Source: Pseudomonadota bacterium (GTDB lineage Bacteria > Pseudomonadota > Gammaproteobacteria > Steroidobacterales > Steroidobacteraceae). From it: DNA of 64,000 nt. Below are positions 39,631 to 48,851 of the stretch, piece after piece. The position numbers and the translations under genes were made by a program. Position 1 is the first letter of the stretch; each line of letters begins with the position of its first letter. The DNA lies in NCBI GenBank assembly GCA_963204835.1, contig CAUJHJ010000020.1:1-64000 (forward strand), read 5' to 3'. The notes under the pieces were generated by a model. The model did no database searches. It worked only from the letters and a program-made list of their open reading frames with translations, and was not told the origin of the DNA.

Positions 39631-40953
39631 ATGCAGCCGATCGACCTTCTCATCGAAGCCCGCTGGGCATTGCCCATGGACGATGCGGCCGCGATCGGCC
39701 ATGCCGCGCTCGCGGTCGACGGCGGGCGCATCGTCGCAATCGGCGCCGCGGCGGCCCTCGCCGCGCGCTTTGCGCCGCGCGAGCGCATCCAGCGCCCGCG
39801 CCACGCGCTCCTGCCCGGGCTCGTGAATGCGCACACCCACGCGGCGATGAGCCTGCTGCGGGGCCTGCCGGTGCGCGGCCCGCTGATGCAATGGCTCAAC
39901 GAGACGATCTGGCCGTACGAGCGCCGCAGCGTGAATGCGCAGTTCGTCCGCAGCGGCACGCAGCTCGCGATGGCCGAGATGCTCGCGGCCGGCATCACCT
40001 GTTTCGCCGACATGTACTACTTCCCCGACGAAGTGGCGCGCCTCGCGCGCGCGCGGCACCTGCGGGCCGTCGTCGGGGCGCCGATCGTCGAGGCGCGCAC
40101 GCCCTGGGCGGCCGACGCCGACGAGCATCTCGACAAGGCGGCGCGGCTGTGGGACGAGTACCGCGACGACCCGCTGATCCGTCCCTACTTCGCGCCGCAC
40201 TCGCCCTACGCCGTGGCACGCCCGACGTTCGCGCGCCTGCGCCGCCTGATCGACCAGCTCGATGCGCCGCTCGCGATGCACCTGCACGAGACCCAGACGG
40301 AGGTGCAGGACAGCCTCGCGGCGCACGGCGGGCGGCCGCTGACCTGGCTCGGCGACGAGGGCTTGCTGCGCCCGGGATTCTCCGCCGTGCACATGAACTG
40401 GCTCAGCGACGAAGACATCGACCTCGCGGCGCGCACCGGCATCTCGGTCGTGCATTGCCCGCAATCGAACCAGCGGCTCGGCAGCGGCACCTGCCCGGTG
40501 GGCGCACTGCGCTCCGCCGGCGTCAATGTCGCGCTCGGCACCGACGGCGCGGCGAGCGCCGGCGCGCTCGACCTGCTCGCGGAAGCGCGCGCGGCCTGCC
40601 TGCTCGCGAGCCAGTCGACCCACGAGCCCGGCGCGCTCGGGGCCGGAGAGGCGCTGCGCCTCGCGACGATGGGCGGTGCGCAGGCGCTCGGGCTCGCCGG
40701 CGAGATCGGCTCGCTCAGTCCCGGCAAGGCCGCGGACGTGATCTGCATCGACCTGTCGGCGCCGGCCTGCCAGCCCGTGGGCGACCCGGCCGATGCCATC
40801 GTCTACTGCGCCGGGCGCGGCGCCGTGACCGACGTGTGGGTGGCGGGCCACGCGATGCTGCGTGACAGCCGGCTGCTCGCCTTCGACCCGGAGGAGCTCG
40901 CCACGATCGCGCGCGAGTTCCCGGCGCGCCCGCAGGTTGGAGCCGCCGCATGA
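39631..40953 (+). CDS. mtaD: Methylthioadenosine/S-adenosylhomocysteine deaminase family
   Basis: A 440-residue TRZ/ATZ-type amidohydrolase. Metal and catalytic residues: [13 protein letters not shown] (H-x-H), MHLHETQTE (His, Glu) and LGTDGAAS (Asp). In Pseudomonas the equivalent gene deaminates methylthioadenosine and sits before ubiG and mupP, as here. The mtnA gene that lies between gyrA and mtaD in Pseudomonas is missing. It overlaps ubiG by 4 bases. Confidence 0.88.
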   Translation: MQPIDLLIEARWALPMDDAAAIGHAALAVDGGRIVAIGAAAALAARFAPRERIQRPRHALLPGLVNAHTHAAMSLLRGLPVRGPLMQWLNETIWPYERRSVNAQFVRSGTQLAMAEMLAAGITCFADMYYFPDEVARLARARHLRAVVGAPIVEARTPWAADADEHLDKAARLWDEYRDDPLIRPYFAPHSPYAVARPTFARLRRLIDQLDAPLAMHLHETQTEVQDSLAAHGGRPLTWLGDEGLLRPGFSAVHMNWLSDEDIDLAARTGISVVHCPQSNQRLGSGTCPVGALRSAGVNVALGTDGAASAGALDLLAEARAACLLASQSTHEPGALGAGEALRLATMGGAQALGLAGEIGSLSPGKAADVICIDLSAPACQPVGDPADAIVYCAGRGAVTDVWVAGHAMLRDSRLLAFDPEELATIAREFPARPQVGAAA

Positions 40954-41660
40954 CCGCCGCCGCCGATGAGGCCGAGCTCGCCAAGTTCGATGCCCTGGCC
41001 CACCGCTTCTGGGACCCGCAGGGCGAGTTCAAGCCGCTGCACCGGCTGAACCCGGTTCGCATGCGCTTCGTGCAGGAGCGCGCCACGCTTGCCGGGGCGC
41101 GCGTGCTCGATGTCGGTTGCGGCGGCGGCCTGCTCGCCGAAGCGCTCACCGCGGCCGGCGCACGGGTGACCGCGATCGATCTGGCGCCCGCCATGATCGA
41201 GGTGGCGCAATTGCACGCGCTCGAGCGCGGGCTGTCCATCGACTATCGCACCATCGGCGCCGAATCGCTGCGCGCCTCGGGCGTCGCGCCTTTCGATGCC
41301 GTCACCTGCATGGAGATGCTCGAGCACGTGCCGGAGCCTGGCGCGACGCTCGCGACTTTCGCGGGGCTCGTGCGTCCCGGCGGCGACCTGTTCGTATCGA
41401 CGATCAACCGCGGCGTGAAATCCTTCGCGCTCGCGATCGTCGCCGCCGAGTACGTGCTGCGCCTGCTGCCGCGGGGCACGCACGAGTACGATCGCTTCAT
41501 CCGCCCGTCCGAACTCGTGGCGCAGGCGCGCGCGGCGGGCTTCACCGTGCAGGACCTCGCCGGCATCGAATACGACCCCTTCGGTGGCGCGAGTTCCCTT
41601 ACGGCCGATCCCTCGGTGAACTACCTCGCGCATTTTCGCCGCGCGCAGGCGGCGGCATGA
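40950..41660 (+). CDS. ubiG: Ubiquinone biosynthesis O-methyltransferase
   Basis: A 236-residue SAM-dependent methylase performing both O-methylations of ubiquinone synthesis. Motif I is VLDVGCGGGLLAEALTAAGA, with later CMEMLEHVPEPG and PGGDLFVSTINR. N-terminal FDALAHRFWDPQGEFKPLH is the usual UbiG opening. It overlaps both neighbours by 4 bases. Confidence 0.95.
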   Translation: MTAAADEAELAKFDALAHRFWDPQGEFKPLHRLNPVRMRFVQERATLAGARVLDVGCGGGLLAEALTAAGARVTAIDLAPAMIEVAQLHALERGLSIDYRTIGAESLRASGVAPFDAVTCMEMLEHVPEPGATLATFAGLVRPGGDLFVSTINRGVKSFALAIVAAEYVLRLLPRGTHEYDRFIRPSELVAQARAAGFTVQDLAGIEYDPFGGASSLTADPSVNYLAHFRRAQAAA

Positions 41661-42337
41661 GTCGTGGCATGGAGCGGGCGCCGGTCCGCGCGGTGCTGTT
41701 CGACCTCGACGGCACCCTGCTCGATACCGCCCCCGACATGGTGGGCGCGATGAACGCATTGCGCGCCGAGGAAGGCCTGCCGCCGATCGATTTCGCGACG
41801 GCACGCGCGCAGGTGTCGCACGGCTCGAACGGCCTGATGCGCATCGGCTTTCCGCAGGCGCAGGGCGAACGGCTCGAGGGCCTGCGCGAGCGCTTCCTCA
41901 ACCTCTATCGCGCCCGCCTCATCGACGAGACCGGCTTCTTCCCGGGCGGCGAGGCGATGCTCGAGCACATCGAGGGCGCCGCGATGCCGTGGGGCGTCGT
42001 CACCAACAAGCCCGGCTGGCTCGCCGGGCCGTTGCTGGCCGGACTCGGGCTCGACCGGCGCGCCGGCTGCCTCGTGAGCGGCGACACGCTGCCGGTGCGC
42101 AAGCCGCATCCGGAACCGCTGCTGTACGCCGCCGGCGCGCTCGGCGTCGCGCCTGCGGAATGCGCCTATGTCGGCGACGCGCTGCGCGACATCGAGGCGG
42201 CGCGCGCCGCGGGGATGCGCGCGCTGGCCGCCTCCTTCGGCTATGTGTGCGAAGCGGATGAGCATCATCTGTGGCCCGCGGAAGGCTGGCTCGCCGAGCC
42301 GCGCGACCTGATCGCCTGGCTCGAGGCCCCGCCATGA
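41657..42337 (+). CDS. mupP: HAD hydrolase, MupP/phosphoglycolate phosphatase type
   Basis: A 226-residue HAD phosphatase: nucleophile Asp in LFDLDGTLLDTAPD, motif II in GVVTNKPG, motif III Lys in VRKPHPEPLL and motif IV YVGDALRDIEAA. Its place after ubiG matches Pseudomonas MupP, the N-acetylmuramic acid 6-phosphate phosphatase of peptidoglycan recycling. Phosphoglycolate activity (Gph) cannot be excluded from sequence. An internal ATG at 41669 is an alternative start. Confidence 0.82.
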   Translation: MSRGMERAPVRAVLFDLDGTLLDTAPDMVGAMNALRAEEGLPPIDFATARAQVSHGSNGLMRIGFPQAQGERLEGLRERFLNLYRARLIDETGFFPGGEAMLEHIEGAAMPWGVVTNKPGWLAGPLLAGLGLDRRAGCLVSGDTLPVRKPHPEPLLYAAGALGVAPAECAYVGDALRDIEAARAAGMRALAASFGYVCEADEHHLWPAEGWLAEPRDLIAWLEAPP

Positions 42338-43641
42338 ACCTCACATTGCTGCTCGCCGCAGCCGCGGCGGCCTTTGTCCTCGGAGCCGTCATCGGCTGGC
42401 TCATCGGCCAGCTGCGCGCCGCGCGGCGCGCCGCCGAACTCGGCGCCGCGCTCGAGGCCGCCAGGGCACGACTGGCGGCGGACGAGGAACGCGCCCGCGA
42501 GCAGGTCGAGCTGCTGACGCGCAGCGAGACACGCCTGCGCGCGGCCTTCGACGAGCTCGCCTCCGAGTCGCTGCGCGCCAACAGCGAAGTCTTCCTCGCG
42601 CTCGCGCGCGAGTCGCTCGGCCGCGAGCACGCCACCGTGCAGGGCGCGCTCAGGGAACGCGAGGCGGCGTTCAACCAGCTCATCGATCCCATCCGCGCGG
42701 CGCTCGCGCGCACCGAGGCCGAGGTGCAGGCGCTCGAGCGCGAGCGGCGCGAGGCCTTCACCAGCCTGCGCGCGCAGATCGAGGGAATGACCAGCGGCCA
42801 GGCGCAGCTTGCCCGCGAGACACGCAACCTCGTCACGGCGCTGCGCCGCCCGGAAGTGCGCGGGCGCTGGGGCGAGGTCACGCTGCGCCGGGTGGTCGAG
42901 CTCGCCGGCCTCACCGGCCACGCCGATTTCACCGAGCAGGCCCAGGTCGCGACCGAGTCGGGAACCCTGCGCCCAGACCTCGTCGTGCACATGCCCGATG
43001 AGCGCGACCTCGTCGTCGATGCGAAGACGCCGCTCGACGCCTATCTCGAGGCGATCGAGGCCGACAGCGACGACGCGCGACGCGCCGCGCTTGCGCGCCA
43101 TGCCCAGCAGGTCGAGGCGCGCATCCGCGAGCTCGCCGGCAAGGCCTACTGGGCGCAATTCGCCCGCAGCCCCGAGTTCGCGGTGCTGTTCCTGCCGGGC
43201 GACCAGTTCCTCTCCGCCGCGCTCGCCGAGCGCCCCGAACTCATCGACAACGCGCTCAAGCAGAGCGTGGTGATCGCGACGCCTTCCACGCTGATGGCGC
43301 TGCTGAAGGCCATCGCCTTCGGCTGGCGCCAGGCGCAGGTGGCGCAGAATGCGGCCGAGATTCGTGACCTCGGCCAGGAGCTCTACCGGCGGCTCGGCAA
43401 TTTCTCGACGCACCTCGCGCGCGTCGGCCAGCGGCTCGGCGGCGCGGTCGAGTCCTACAACAGCGCGGTGGGCTCGCTCGAGCGGCAGGTCTTGCCGCAG
43501 GCGCGGCGCTTTACCGAACTCGGCGTGACGGCCGACGCCGCCCTGCCCACGCTCGAGCCGGTCGAGCGCCTGGCGCGCGAACCCGCCGCGCCGGCCGCCG
43601 CGACGCCGGACGCCGCCGCACCCGGCGCCATCCCTTCGTGA
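42334..43641 (+). CDS. rmuC: DNA recombination protein RmuC
   Basis: A 435-residue protein with an N-terminal membrane anchor (about 3-24), a long coiled coil (25-140) and the RmuC domain. The domain contains RGRWGEVTLRRVVELAGL and VVDAKTPLDAYLEA, features of a nuclease-like fold. RmuC limits inversions at inverted repeats in E. coli. The C-terminal tail is Ala/Pro-rich. It overlaps mupP and the next gene by 4 bases each. Confidence 0.92.
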   Translation: MNLTLLLAAAAAAFVLGAVIGWLIGQLRAARRAAELGAALEAARARLAADEERAREQVELLTRSETRLRAAFDELASESLRANSEVFLALARESLGREHATVQGALREREAAFNQLIDPIRAALARTEAEVQALERERREAFTSLRAQIEGMTSGQAQLARETRNLVTALRRPEVRGRWGEVTLRRVVELAGLTGHADFTEQAQVATESGTLRPDLVVHMPDERDLVVDAKTPLDAYLEAIEADSDDARRAALARHAQQVEARIRELAGKAYWAQFARSPEFAVLFLPGDQFLSAALAERPELIDNALKQSVVIATPSTLMALLKAIAFGWRQAQVAQNAAEIRDLGQELYRRLGNFSTHLARVGQRLGGAVESYNSAVGSLERQVLPQARRFTELGVTADAALPTLEPVERLAREPAAPAAATPDAAAPGAIPS

Positions 43642-44327
43642 GCGGTGACCCGTCCGGATCGCCGCCCCCCGGCTCGGGCGCGCGCTACTTCGCCTGGCTC
43701 TATGCACCGGCCGGTGCGCGAACGGGCATCGCGGCGCTTTTCTCGATCGAACACGAGATCATGACGGGCGCGCGGGCGCGGCTCGATCATTCCGTGGCGC
43801 ATGCGCGACTCGCCTGGTGGCAGGAGGAAACGCAGCGGCTGCGCGCGTCGATTCCCGCGCATCCGGCCGCCCAGGCACTGCGCAACGCCTGCCTCGCCGC
43901 GGGCCTGCCTGCGCCGGACCTGTGTGCCCTGCCGGAACTTGCAGCGCGCGAACTCGCCCGGCACAGCCTCGGCCGCGGGCCCGCCACCGCGGAGGACGCC
44001 GCGCAGGATGCGGCCCTGTGGACCGACGGCCTGTTCAGCCCCTATGCCGCGCTCGCCGCCGGCGGGGCGGGGATCGGCTCCTACGCTGCCGCGCTCGGCC
44101 GGGCGCTGCACGAACACGAGCACATGGCCACGGACCGCTCGCGCAGCGCACTCGAGGCGCAGCTGCGCGCATTGCCCGGGCACCTGACACCCGCCTTGCG
44201 GGGTGGCATCGTGTGGGCCTCCCTCGCACTGCGACCGCCGCGCGCCGCAGCGGACCGCCGCGAAGCCCTCGCGCAAAACTGGATCGCATGGCGCGCCGCA
44301 AGGCGCGCCATGCGCGGCCGAACCTGA
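43638..44327 (+). CDS. Short squalene/phytoene synthase-like protein
   Basis: A 229-residue alpha-helical protein that resembles the front half of squalene/phytoene synthases: YFAWLYAPAGARTGIAALFS, then DHSVAHARLAWWQEE and HPAAQAL. The Asp-rich motifs (DxxxD pairs) needed for prenyl-diphosphate chemistry in this fold are not visible, and it is shorter than the usual 270-300 residues. It may be non-catalytic, like the NDUFAF6 branch. GTG start overlaps the rmuC stop. An SDR gene follows after 7 bases. Confidence 0.7.
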   Translation: MSGDPSGSPPPGSGARYFAWLYAPAGARTGIAALFSIEHEIMTGARARLDHSVAHARLAWWQEETQRLRASIPAHPAAQALRNACLAAGLPAPDLCALPELAARELARHSLGRGPATAEDAAQDAALWTDGLFSPYAALAAGGAGIGSYAAALGRALHEHEHMATDRSRSALEAQLRALPGHLTPALRGGIVWASLALRPPRAAADRREALAQNWIAWRAARRAMRGRT

Positions 44328-44334
44328 GGACGAC

Positions 44335-45105
44335 ATGACCCCGAACGTGGAACCCCGCCTGTACGTGGCCGCAGCCGATGAGCTCGCGGGCCGCGTCATC
44401 GCCATCACCGGAGCCGGCAGCGGCATCGGCCGTGCGGTGGCGCTCGCCTGCGCCGCGCACGGTGCCGAGGTCGTGCTGCTCGGCCGCACCGTGCACAAGC
44501 TCGAGCGCGTCTACGATGAAATCCGCGCGGCCGGCAGCCCCGAGCCGATCATCGCGCCGCTCGACCTCGAGCGCGCCACGGCAAGGGAGTACGACGCGGT
44601 CGCCGATGCGATCGGTGCGCGCTTCGGCCGGCTCGACGGACTGCTGCACAATGCCGGGCTGCTCGGCGACCTCTCGCCGATCGAGCACTACGACGTGCCG
44701 CTGTGGGCGCGCGTCCTGCACGTCAACGTGACCGCCGCGTTTGCGCTCACGCAGGTCGCGCTGCCGCTGCTGCGCGCGGCGCCCGATGCGGGCGTACTGT
44801 TCACCTCGAGTGGCGTGGGACGGCGCGGGCGCGCCTACTGGGGCGCCTACGCCGTGTCGAAATTCGCCATCGAAGGGCTCACGCAGGTGCTCGCCGAGGA
44901 AACGTCGGGCGTGTCGCGCGTGCGCGTGAACGCGATCAATCCGGGCCCCACGCGCACCGCGATGCGGCGCACCGCCTATCCGGCGGAAGCCCCCGACAGC
45001 GCGCCCCTGCCCGAAGCCATCACCGCGGCCTACGTCTGCCTGCTCGGGCCGGGCGGGCGCGGGATGTCGGGGCTGTCCGTGGACGCGCAGGCGCCTCGTC
45101 CCTGA
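44335..45105 (+). CDS. YciK-like short-chain dehydrogenase/reductase
   Basis: A 256-residue NAD(P)-dependent oxidoreductase of the classical SDR fold. Cofactor loop AITGAGSGIGRAVALACAAH, structural NAG (LHNAGLLGD), catalytic Ser (FTSSGVG), Tyr and Lys (YWGAYAVSKFAIEG). Its place after ubiG/mupP matches YciK of Pseudomonas. The substrate is unknown. Its 3' end overlaps the convergent rluB by 86 bases. Confidence 0.88.
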   Translation: MTPNVEPRLYVAAADELAGRVIAITGAGSGIGRAVALACAAHGAEVVLLGRTVHKLERVYDEIRAAGSPEPIIAPLDLERATAREYDAVADAIGARFGRLDGLLHNAGLLGDLSPIEHYDVPLWARVLHVNVTAAFALTQVALPLLRAAPDAGVLFTSSGVGRRGRAYWGAYAVSKFAIEGLTQVLAEETSGVSRVRVNAINPGPTRTAMRRTAYPAEAPDSAPLPEAITAAYVCLLGPGGRGMSGLSVDAQAPRP

Positions 45106-45859
45106 CCGCGTCGCTGGCCCCGGGCGCGGCCGGCAGCAGCGACGCGAGTTCCGCCTCCGTCAGCGCACGCGAGCGGCCGCGGGGCAACGTGCGGTCGAGC
45201 TCGAGCGAGCCGAAGCGCACGCGCAGCACGCGGCTCACGGTCGCGCCCTGGCGCTCGAACAACCGCCGGACCGACTTGCCGCTCGCGCCACGCGTGACGA
45301 TTGCGTACCAGCGGTTGCTGCCCTCGCCGCCCGCCGCTTCGCAATGAAGCACGGCGAGCCGCTCGCCGTCGTCGAGCTCGCCGCCCAGCACCGTCTCGAG
45401 GCGCGCGGCGGGCAATTCGCCATGGAGGCGCACGCGGAATTCGCTTTCAGCCTGCCTCGCCATGCGCTGCAGGCGGGCCGCGACCTCGCCGTCCGGGGAG
45501 AAGATTTCGAGGCCGCCGTCGATGCGCGGCATCGGGCTCACCACGACGAACCGCCGCCCCGATCGCCGCGGCATCCGCGCCAGCAGCGACTCATGGCCGG
45601 AATCGTCGGGCTGTTGCAGGGACTCGCCCGGCGAACGATGCGCCAGGAACACCTGCGCGCGCGGCGCGGCGGCGTGGCGGCGGATCGGCCGGCCATCGAG
45701 GCGCACATCGTCACGCGCGCCGATGCGCACGCCGAGCGTAGCCGTCGCGCCATTCACCGTGAGTCGTCCCGCGCGGATCCAGTCTTCCGCCTCGCGGCGC
45801 GAGGCGAGGCCGAGGCTCGCGAGCACCTTCTGCAGGCGCTCGCCCGGCCCGGCGCTCAC
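45020..45859 (-). CDS. rluB: RluB/RsuA-family pseudouridine synthase, degenerate active site
   Basis: A 279-residue protein in the RluB position, behind scpAB. An S4 RNA-binding domain (1-60, RLQKVLASLGLASRREAEDW) is followed by an RsuA-type domain. The usual GRLDxxTxGLLLxTNDG loop reads PRIDGGLEIFSPDG: catalytic Asp (D114) remains but about three residues are missing and neighbours are changed. The usual KPxG start is HRSPGE. The C-terminal 40 residues are Arg/Ala/Pro-rich and overlap the SDR gene. ATG overlaps the scpB stop by 4 bases. It may have altered or no activity. Confidence 0.8.
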   Translation of the reverse strand: MSAGPGERLQKVLASLGLASRREAEDWIRAGRLTVNGATATLGVRIGARDDVRLDGRPIRRHAAAPRAQVFLAHRSPGESLQQPDDSGHESLLARMPRRSGRRFVVVSPMPRIDGGLEIFSPDGEVAARLQRMARQAESEFRVRLHGELPAARLETVLGGELDDGERLAVLHCEAAGGEGSNRWYAIVTRGASGKSVRRLFERQGATVSRVLRVRFGSLELDRTLPRGRSRALTEAELASLLPAAPGASDAVRDEAPARPRTAPTSRARPARAGRRRPR

Positions 45860-46593
45860 GGCTCGGCGTCGGGAGGCGCCGCGACGAGTCCCGGCGCCGT
45901 TTCGCCGGCCGCCTCGAGTTCCTCGTCGTCGCCCTCGGCATCGGCATCGCCGTCGGCCACATCGGCATCGACGGATGCGGCTTCCGAGAATGCCGCCTCC
46001 GCGGAGACGGCAGCCACGGCGGTCTCGTCGGCGGTACCGGGCAGGTCAAGCTGGGGGGACAGCTCCGTCATCGCCTTGAGTTCCGCGAGCGACGGCAGCT
46101 GCTCGAGGCTGCGCAGGCCGAAATAGTCGAGGAACTCCTTCGTCGTGCCGAGCAGTTCCGGGTGTCCCGGCACGTCGCGGTGGCCGACGCTGCGCACCCA
46201 GCCGCGATCCATCAGCGTGCGCACGATGTTCGGGTTCACCGCCACGCCACGCACCGACTCGATCTCGGCGCGCGTGATGGGCTGGCGGTAGGCGATCAGC
46301 GCCAGCGTCTCGAGCAGCGCGCGCGAGAACTTCTGCGGGCGCTCCGGCCACAGGCGCGACACCTGCGGCGCGAACTGCGCGCGCACCTGCACGCGCCAGC
46401 CGCTCGCGGTCTCGAGCAGCTGCAGGGCGCGCGACTCGTACTCCGCCGCAAGCGCCGCGAGCGTGGCACGCAGTTCGGAGTTCGCCGGCCGGTCCGCTTC
46501 CTCGAACAGGCCCGCAAGGTCCGCGAACGACAGCGGCCGGCCCGCAGCCAGCAGCGCTGCCTCAACGATGTTGCGCAGTTGGGTGTCGCTCAT
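45856..46593 (-). CDS. scpB: Segregation and condensation protein B
   Basis: A 245-residue kleisin-associated subunit of the SMC complex. Two winged helices (IVEAALLAAGRPLSFADLAG and KFSRALLETLALIAYRQPIT) and the family hallmark ESVRGVAVNPNIVRTLMDRG are seen, then an acidic Ala/Glu-rich tail. It overlaps scpA and rluB by 4 bases each. Confidence 0.95.
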   Translation of the reverse strand: MSDTQLRNIVEAALLAAGRPLSFADLAGLFEEADRPANSELRATLAALAAEYESRALQLLETASGWRVQVRAQFAPQVSRLWPERPQKFSRALLETLALIAYRQPITRAEIESVRGVAVNPNIVRTLMDRGWVRSVGHRDVPGHPELLGTTKEFLDYFGLRSLEQLPSLAELKAMTELSPQLDLPGTADETAVAAVSAEAAFSEAASVDADVADGDADAEGDDEELEAAGETAPGLVAAPPDAEP

Positions 46594-47498
46594 GTGCCCG
46601 CCTCGCCGGCCGGATTGTCCGCGACCAGCTGCAATCCACTGTGGCCAGGCTGCGCCGCGCGCACGTGCAGCGGCGCGTACGGCTCTGCCTGGACGAAGTC
46701 GATCAGCCCTTCGCGCACCAGCTCGAGGATGGCGACGAAGGTGACCGTCACGCCCATGCGCCCCTCCTCGGGGCGGAACAGGCGCGCGAATTCTACGAAA
46801 CTCGACCCCTCGAGTGTCGAGAGGATGTCGGCCATGCGGGCGCGGACCGACAGGCGCTCGCGCTGGATATGGTGGTGCGCGAACATCTCCGCGCGCCGCA
46901 CCACGTCCTGGAAGGCGAGCAGCATCTCGCGCAGCTGCACCTGCGGCAGCAGGCGCACCACCTTGCGATCGGCTTGCACGCCCGCGGCAAACACGTCGCG
47001 CTCGAGGCGCGGCAGCGCGTCGATGTTCTCGGCCGCGCGCTTGAAGCGCTCGTATTCCTGCAGCCGCCGCACGAGGTCAGCGCGCGGATCGGCCTCCTCG
47101 CCCGTGTCGACGTGCGCCCGCGGCAGCAGCATGCGCGACTTGATCTCCGCGAGCGTGGCGGCCATCAGCATGTATTCGCCCGCGAGCTCGAGCTGCAGGT
47201 CCTGCATCAGATCGATGTACTCCATGTACTGCTTCGTGATGTCCGCGAGCGGGATGTCGAGGATGTCGAGGTTCTGCCGCCGGATGAGATAGAGCAGCAG
47301 GTCGAGCGGCCCCTCGAATGCCTCGAGGAACACCTCGAGCGCCTGCGGCGGGATATAGAGGTCCTTCGGGACCTCGGTCACGGCCTCGCCGTGCACGATC
47401 GCAAAGGGCATTTCCGCCTGCTGCGGCACGGCCTCGCCCGCCGGGGCCGCATCCCCGGCGCCGGGATTCGACACCACGAGCTTCAGGTCGGGCTTCAC
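46590..47498 (-). CDS. scpA: Segregation and condensation protein A
   Basis: A 302-residue kleisin that bridges SMC heads. Conserved block FEGPLDLLLYLIRRQNLDIL followed by DIPLADITKQYMEYIDLMQ, and MAATLAEIKSRMLLPR. The N-terminal 40 residues are variable. It overlaps trpS by 4 bases. Its ATPase partner smc lies 7 kb away. Confidence 0.95.
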   Translation of the reverse strand: MKPDLKLVVSNPGAGDAAPAGEAVPQQAEMPFAIVHGEAVTEVPKDLYIPPQALEVFLEAFEGPLDLLLYLIRRQNLDILDIPLADITKQYMEYIDLMQDLQLELAGEYMLMAATLAEIKSRMLLPRAHVDTGEEADPRADLVRRLQEYERFKRAAENIDALPRLERDVFAAGVQADRKVVRLLPQVQLREMLLAFQDVVRRAEMFAHHHIQRERLSVRARMADILSTLEGSSFVEFARLFRPEEGRMGVTVTFVAILELVREGLIDFVQAEPYAPLHVRAAQPGHSGLQLVADNPAGEAGT

Positions 47499-48712
47499 AG
47501 GTCCCCGCTCAGGTGCATCACGCGACGCACCTCGTCCATCGTGTCACGGGCCGCCTCGCGCGCCTTCTCGCTGCCCTCGACGAGGATCGAGCGCACGAGT
47601 TCGGGGTTGTCCTCGTATTCCTGCGCCCGCTTGCGCATGCCGCCGACGAACTCGACCACTTTCTCGATCAGCGGCTTCTTGCACTCGAGGCAGCCGATGC
47701 CCGCCGTGCGGCAGCCGCGGTCGGCCCACTCGATCGTCGCGGCGTCGGAATAGATCTTGTGCAGGTCGAAGACCGGGCACTTGTCCGGGTTGCCGGGATC
47801 GGTGCGGCGCACGCGCGCCGGATCGGTCTGCATCGTCTTGAGCTTCTTCGCGACGCTGTCGGGGTCCTCGCGCAGGCCGATGGTGTTGCCGTAGGACTTC
47901 GACATCTTGCGGCCATCGAGCCCGGGTACCTTCGGCGACTTCGTCAGCAGCACCTGCGGCTCGGTCAGCACGGCGACGCCGCTGCCTTCGAGCCAGCCGA
48001 GCAGCCGTTCGCGATCGGCGACGGTGATGCGGTTGTTCGCGAGCACGAGCGCACGGGCCTGCTCGAGCGCGGCCTGCTGGCCTTCCTGCTGGTACTCGCG
48101 CCGCAGCTGGCGGTACTGGGCGGCCAGCTTGCCCCCGAGGCCCTTGGCCGCCTTCTCGGCCTTGGCCTCGAAGTCGGGCTCGCTGCCGAACAGGTGGTTG
48201 AAGCGGCGCGCGACCTCGCGGGTGATCTCGACATGCGCGACCTGGTCCTCGCCCACCGGCACGAACGAGGGCCGGTAGACCAGGATGTCGGCCGACTGCA
48301 GCAGCGGATAGCCGAGGAAGCCGTAGGTGGCGAGGTCCTTCTCCTTGAGCTCGGCCTGCTGGTCCTTGTAGGTCGGCACCCGCTCGAGCCAGCCGAGCGG
48401 CGTGATCATCGACAGCAGCAGGTGCAGCTCTGCGTGCTCGGGCACGTGCGACTGCACGAACACCGTGGCGACGCCGGGATTGATGCCGGCCGCGAGCCAG
48501 TCGACCACCATTTCGTGGATGTGGGAAGGCAGCCGGCTCGTGTCTTCGTAATCGGTCGTCAGCGCGTGCCAGTCCGCGACGAAGAAGAAGCACTGGTATT
48601 GGTACTGCAGCTCGATCCAGTTGGCGAGCGCCCCATGGTAGTTGCCGAGGTGCAGCGCACCGGTCGGCCGCATGCCGGAGAGGACGCGCCGGGCCTGCAC
48701 ATTCGCGCTCAT
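47495..48712 (-). CDS. trpS: Tryptophanyl-tRNA synthetase
   Basis: A 405-residue class Ic synthetase charging tRNA-Trp. The HIGH-type motif is PTGALHLGNYHG and the KMSKS loop is GRKMSKSYGN. Between them, about residues 180-245, is an insert (KAEKAAKGLGGKLAAQYRQL and following) making the protein longer than the 330-residue E. coli form, as in Pseudomonas and Xanthomonas TrpS. Probably first gene of trpS-scpA-scpB-rluB. Confidence 0.95.
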   Translation of the reverse strand: MSANVQARRVLSGMRPTGALHLGNYHGALANWIELQYQYQCFFFVADWHALTTDYEDTSRLPSHIHEMVVDWLAAGINPGVATVFVQSHVPEHAELHLLLSMITPLGWLERVPTYKDQQAELKEKDLATYGFLGYPLLQSADILVYRPSFVPVGEDQVAHVEITREVARRFNHLFGSEPDFEAKAEKAAKGLGGKLAAQYRQLRREYQQEGQQAALEQARALVLANNRITVADRERLLGWLEGSGVAVLTEPQVLLTKSPKVPGLDGRKMSKSYGNTIGLREDPDSVAKKLKTMQTDPARVRRTDPGNPDKCPVFDLHKIYSDAATIEWADRGCRTAGIGCLECKKPLIEKVVEFVGGMRKRAQEYEDNPELVRSILVEGSEKAREAARDTMDEVRRVMHLSGDL

Positions 48713-48812
48713 GCGGGCCTCGCAGCAGGGGTCGTCAGGCGGGTCGGCGTGGGACTCGGCACGTCGTGGTCAGGCTTCGCAGGGTTGGCGCGGGCGGCGC
48801 GGATGGGCCGGC

Positions 48813-48818
48813 ATTATA
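48813..48818 (-). promoter_or_regulatory. -10 box upstream of trpS
   Basis: A perfect TATAAT on the minus strand lies 101 bases before the trpS start in the 139-base gap between yciO and trpS. The -35 region is weak. Confidence 0.4.
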
Positions 48819-48851
48819 GCGGGCCACAGGCCATGGGCCATGGGTGCCCGG

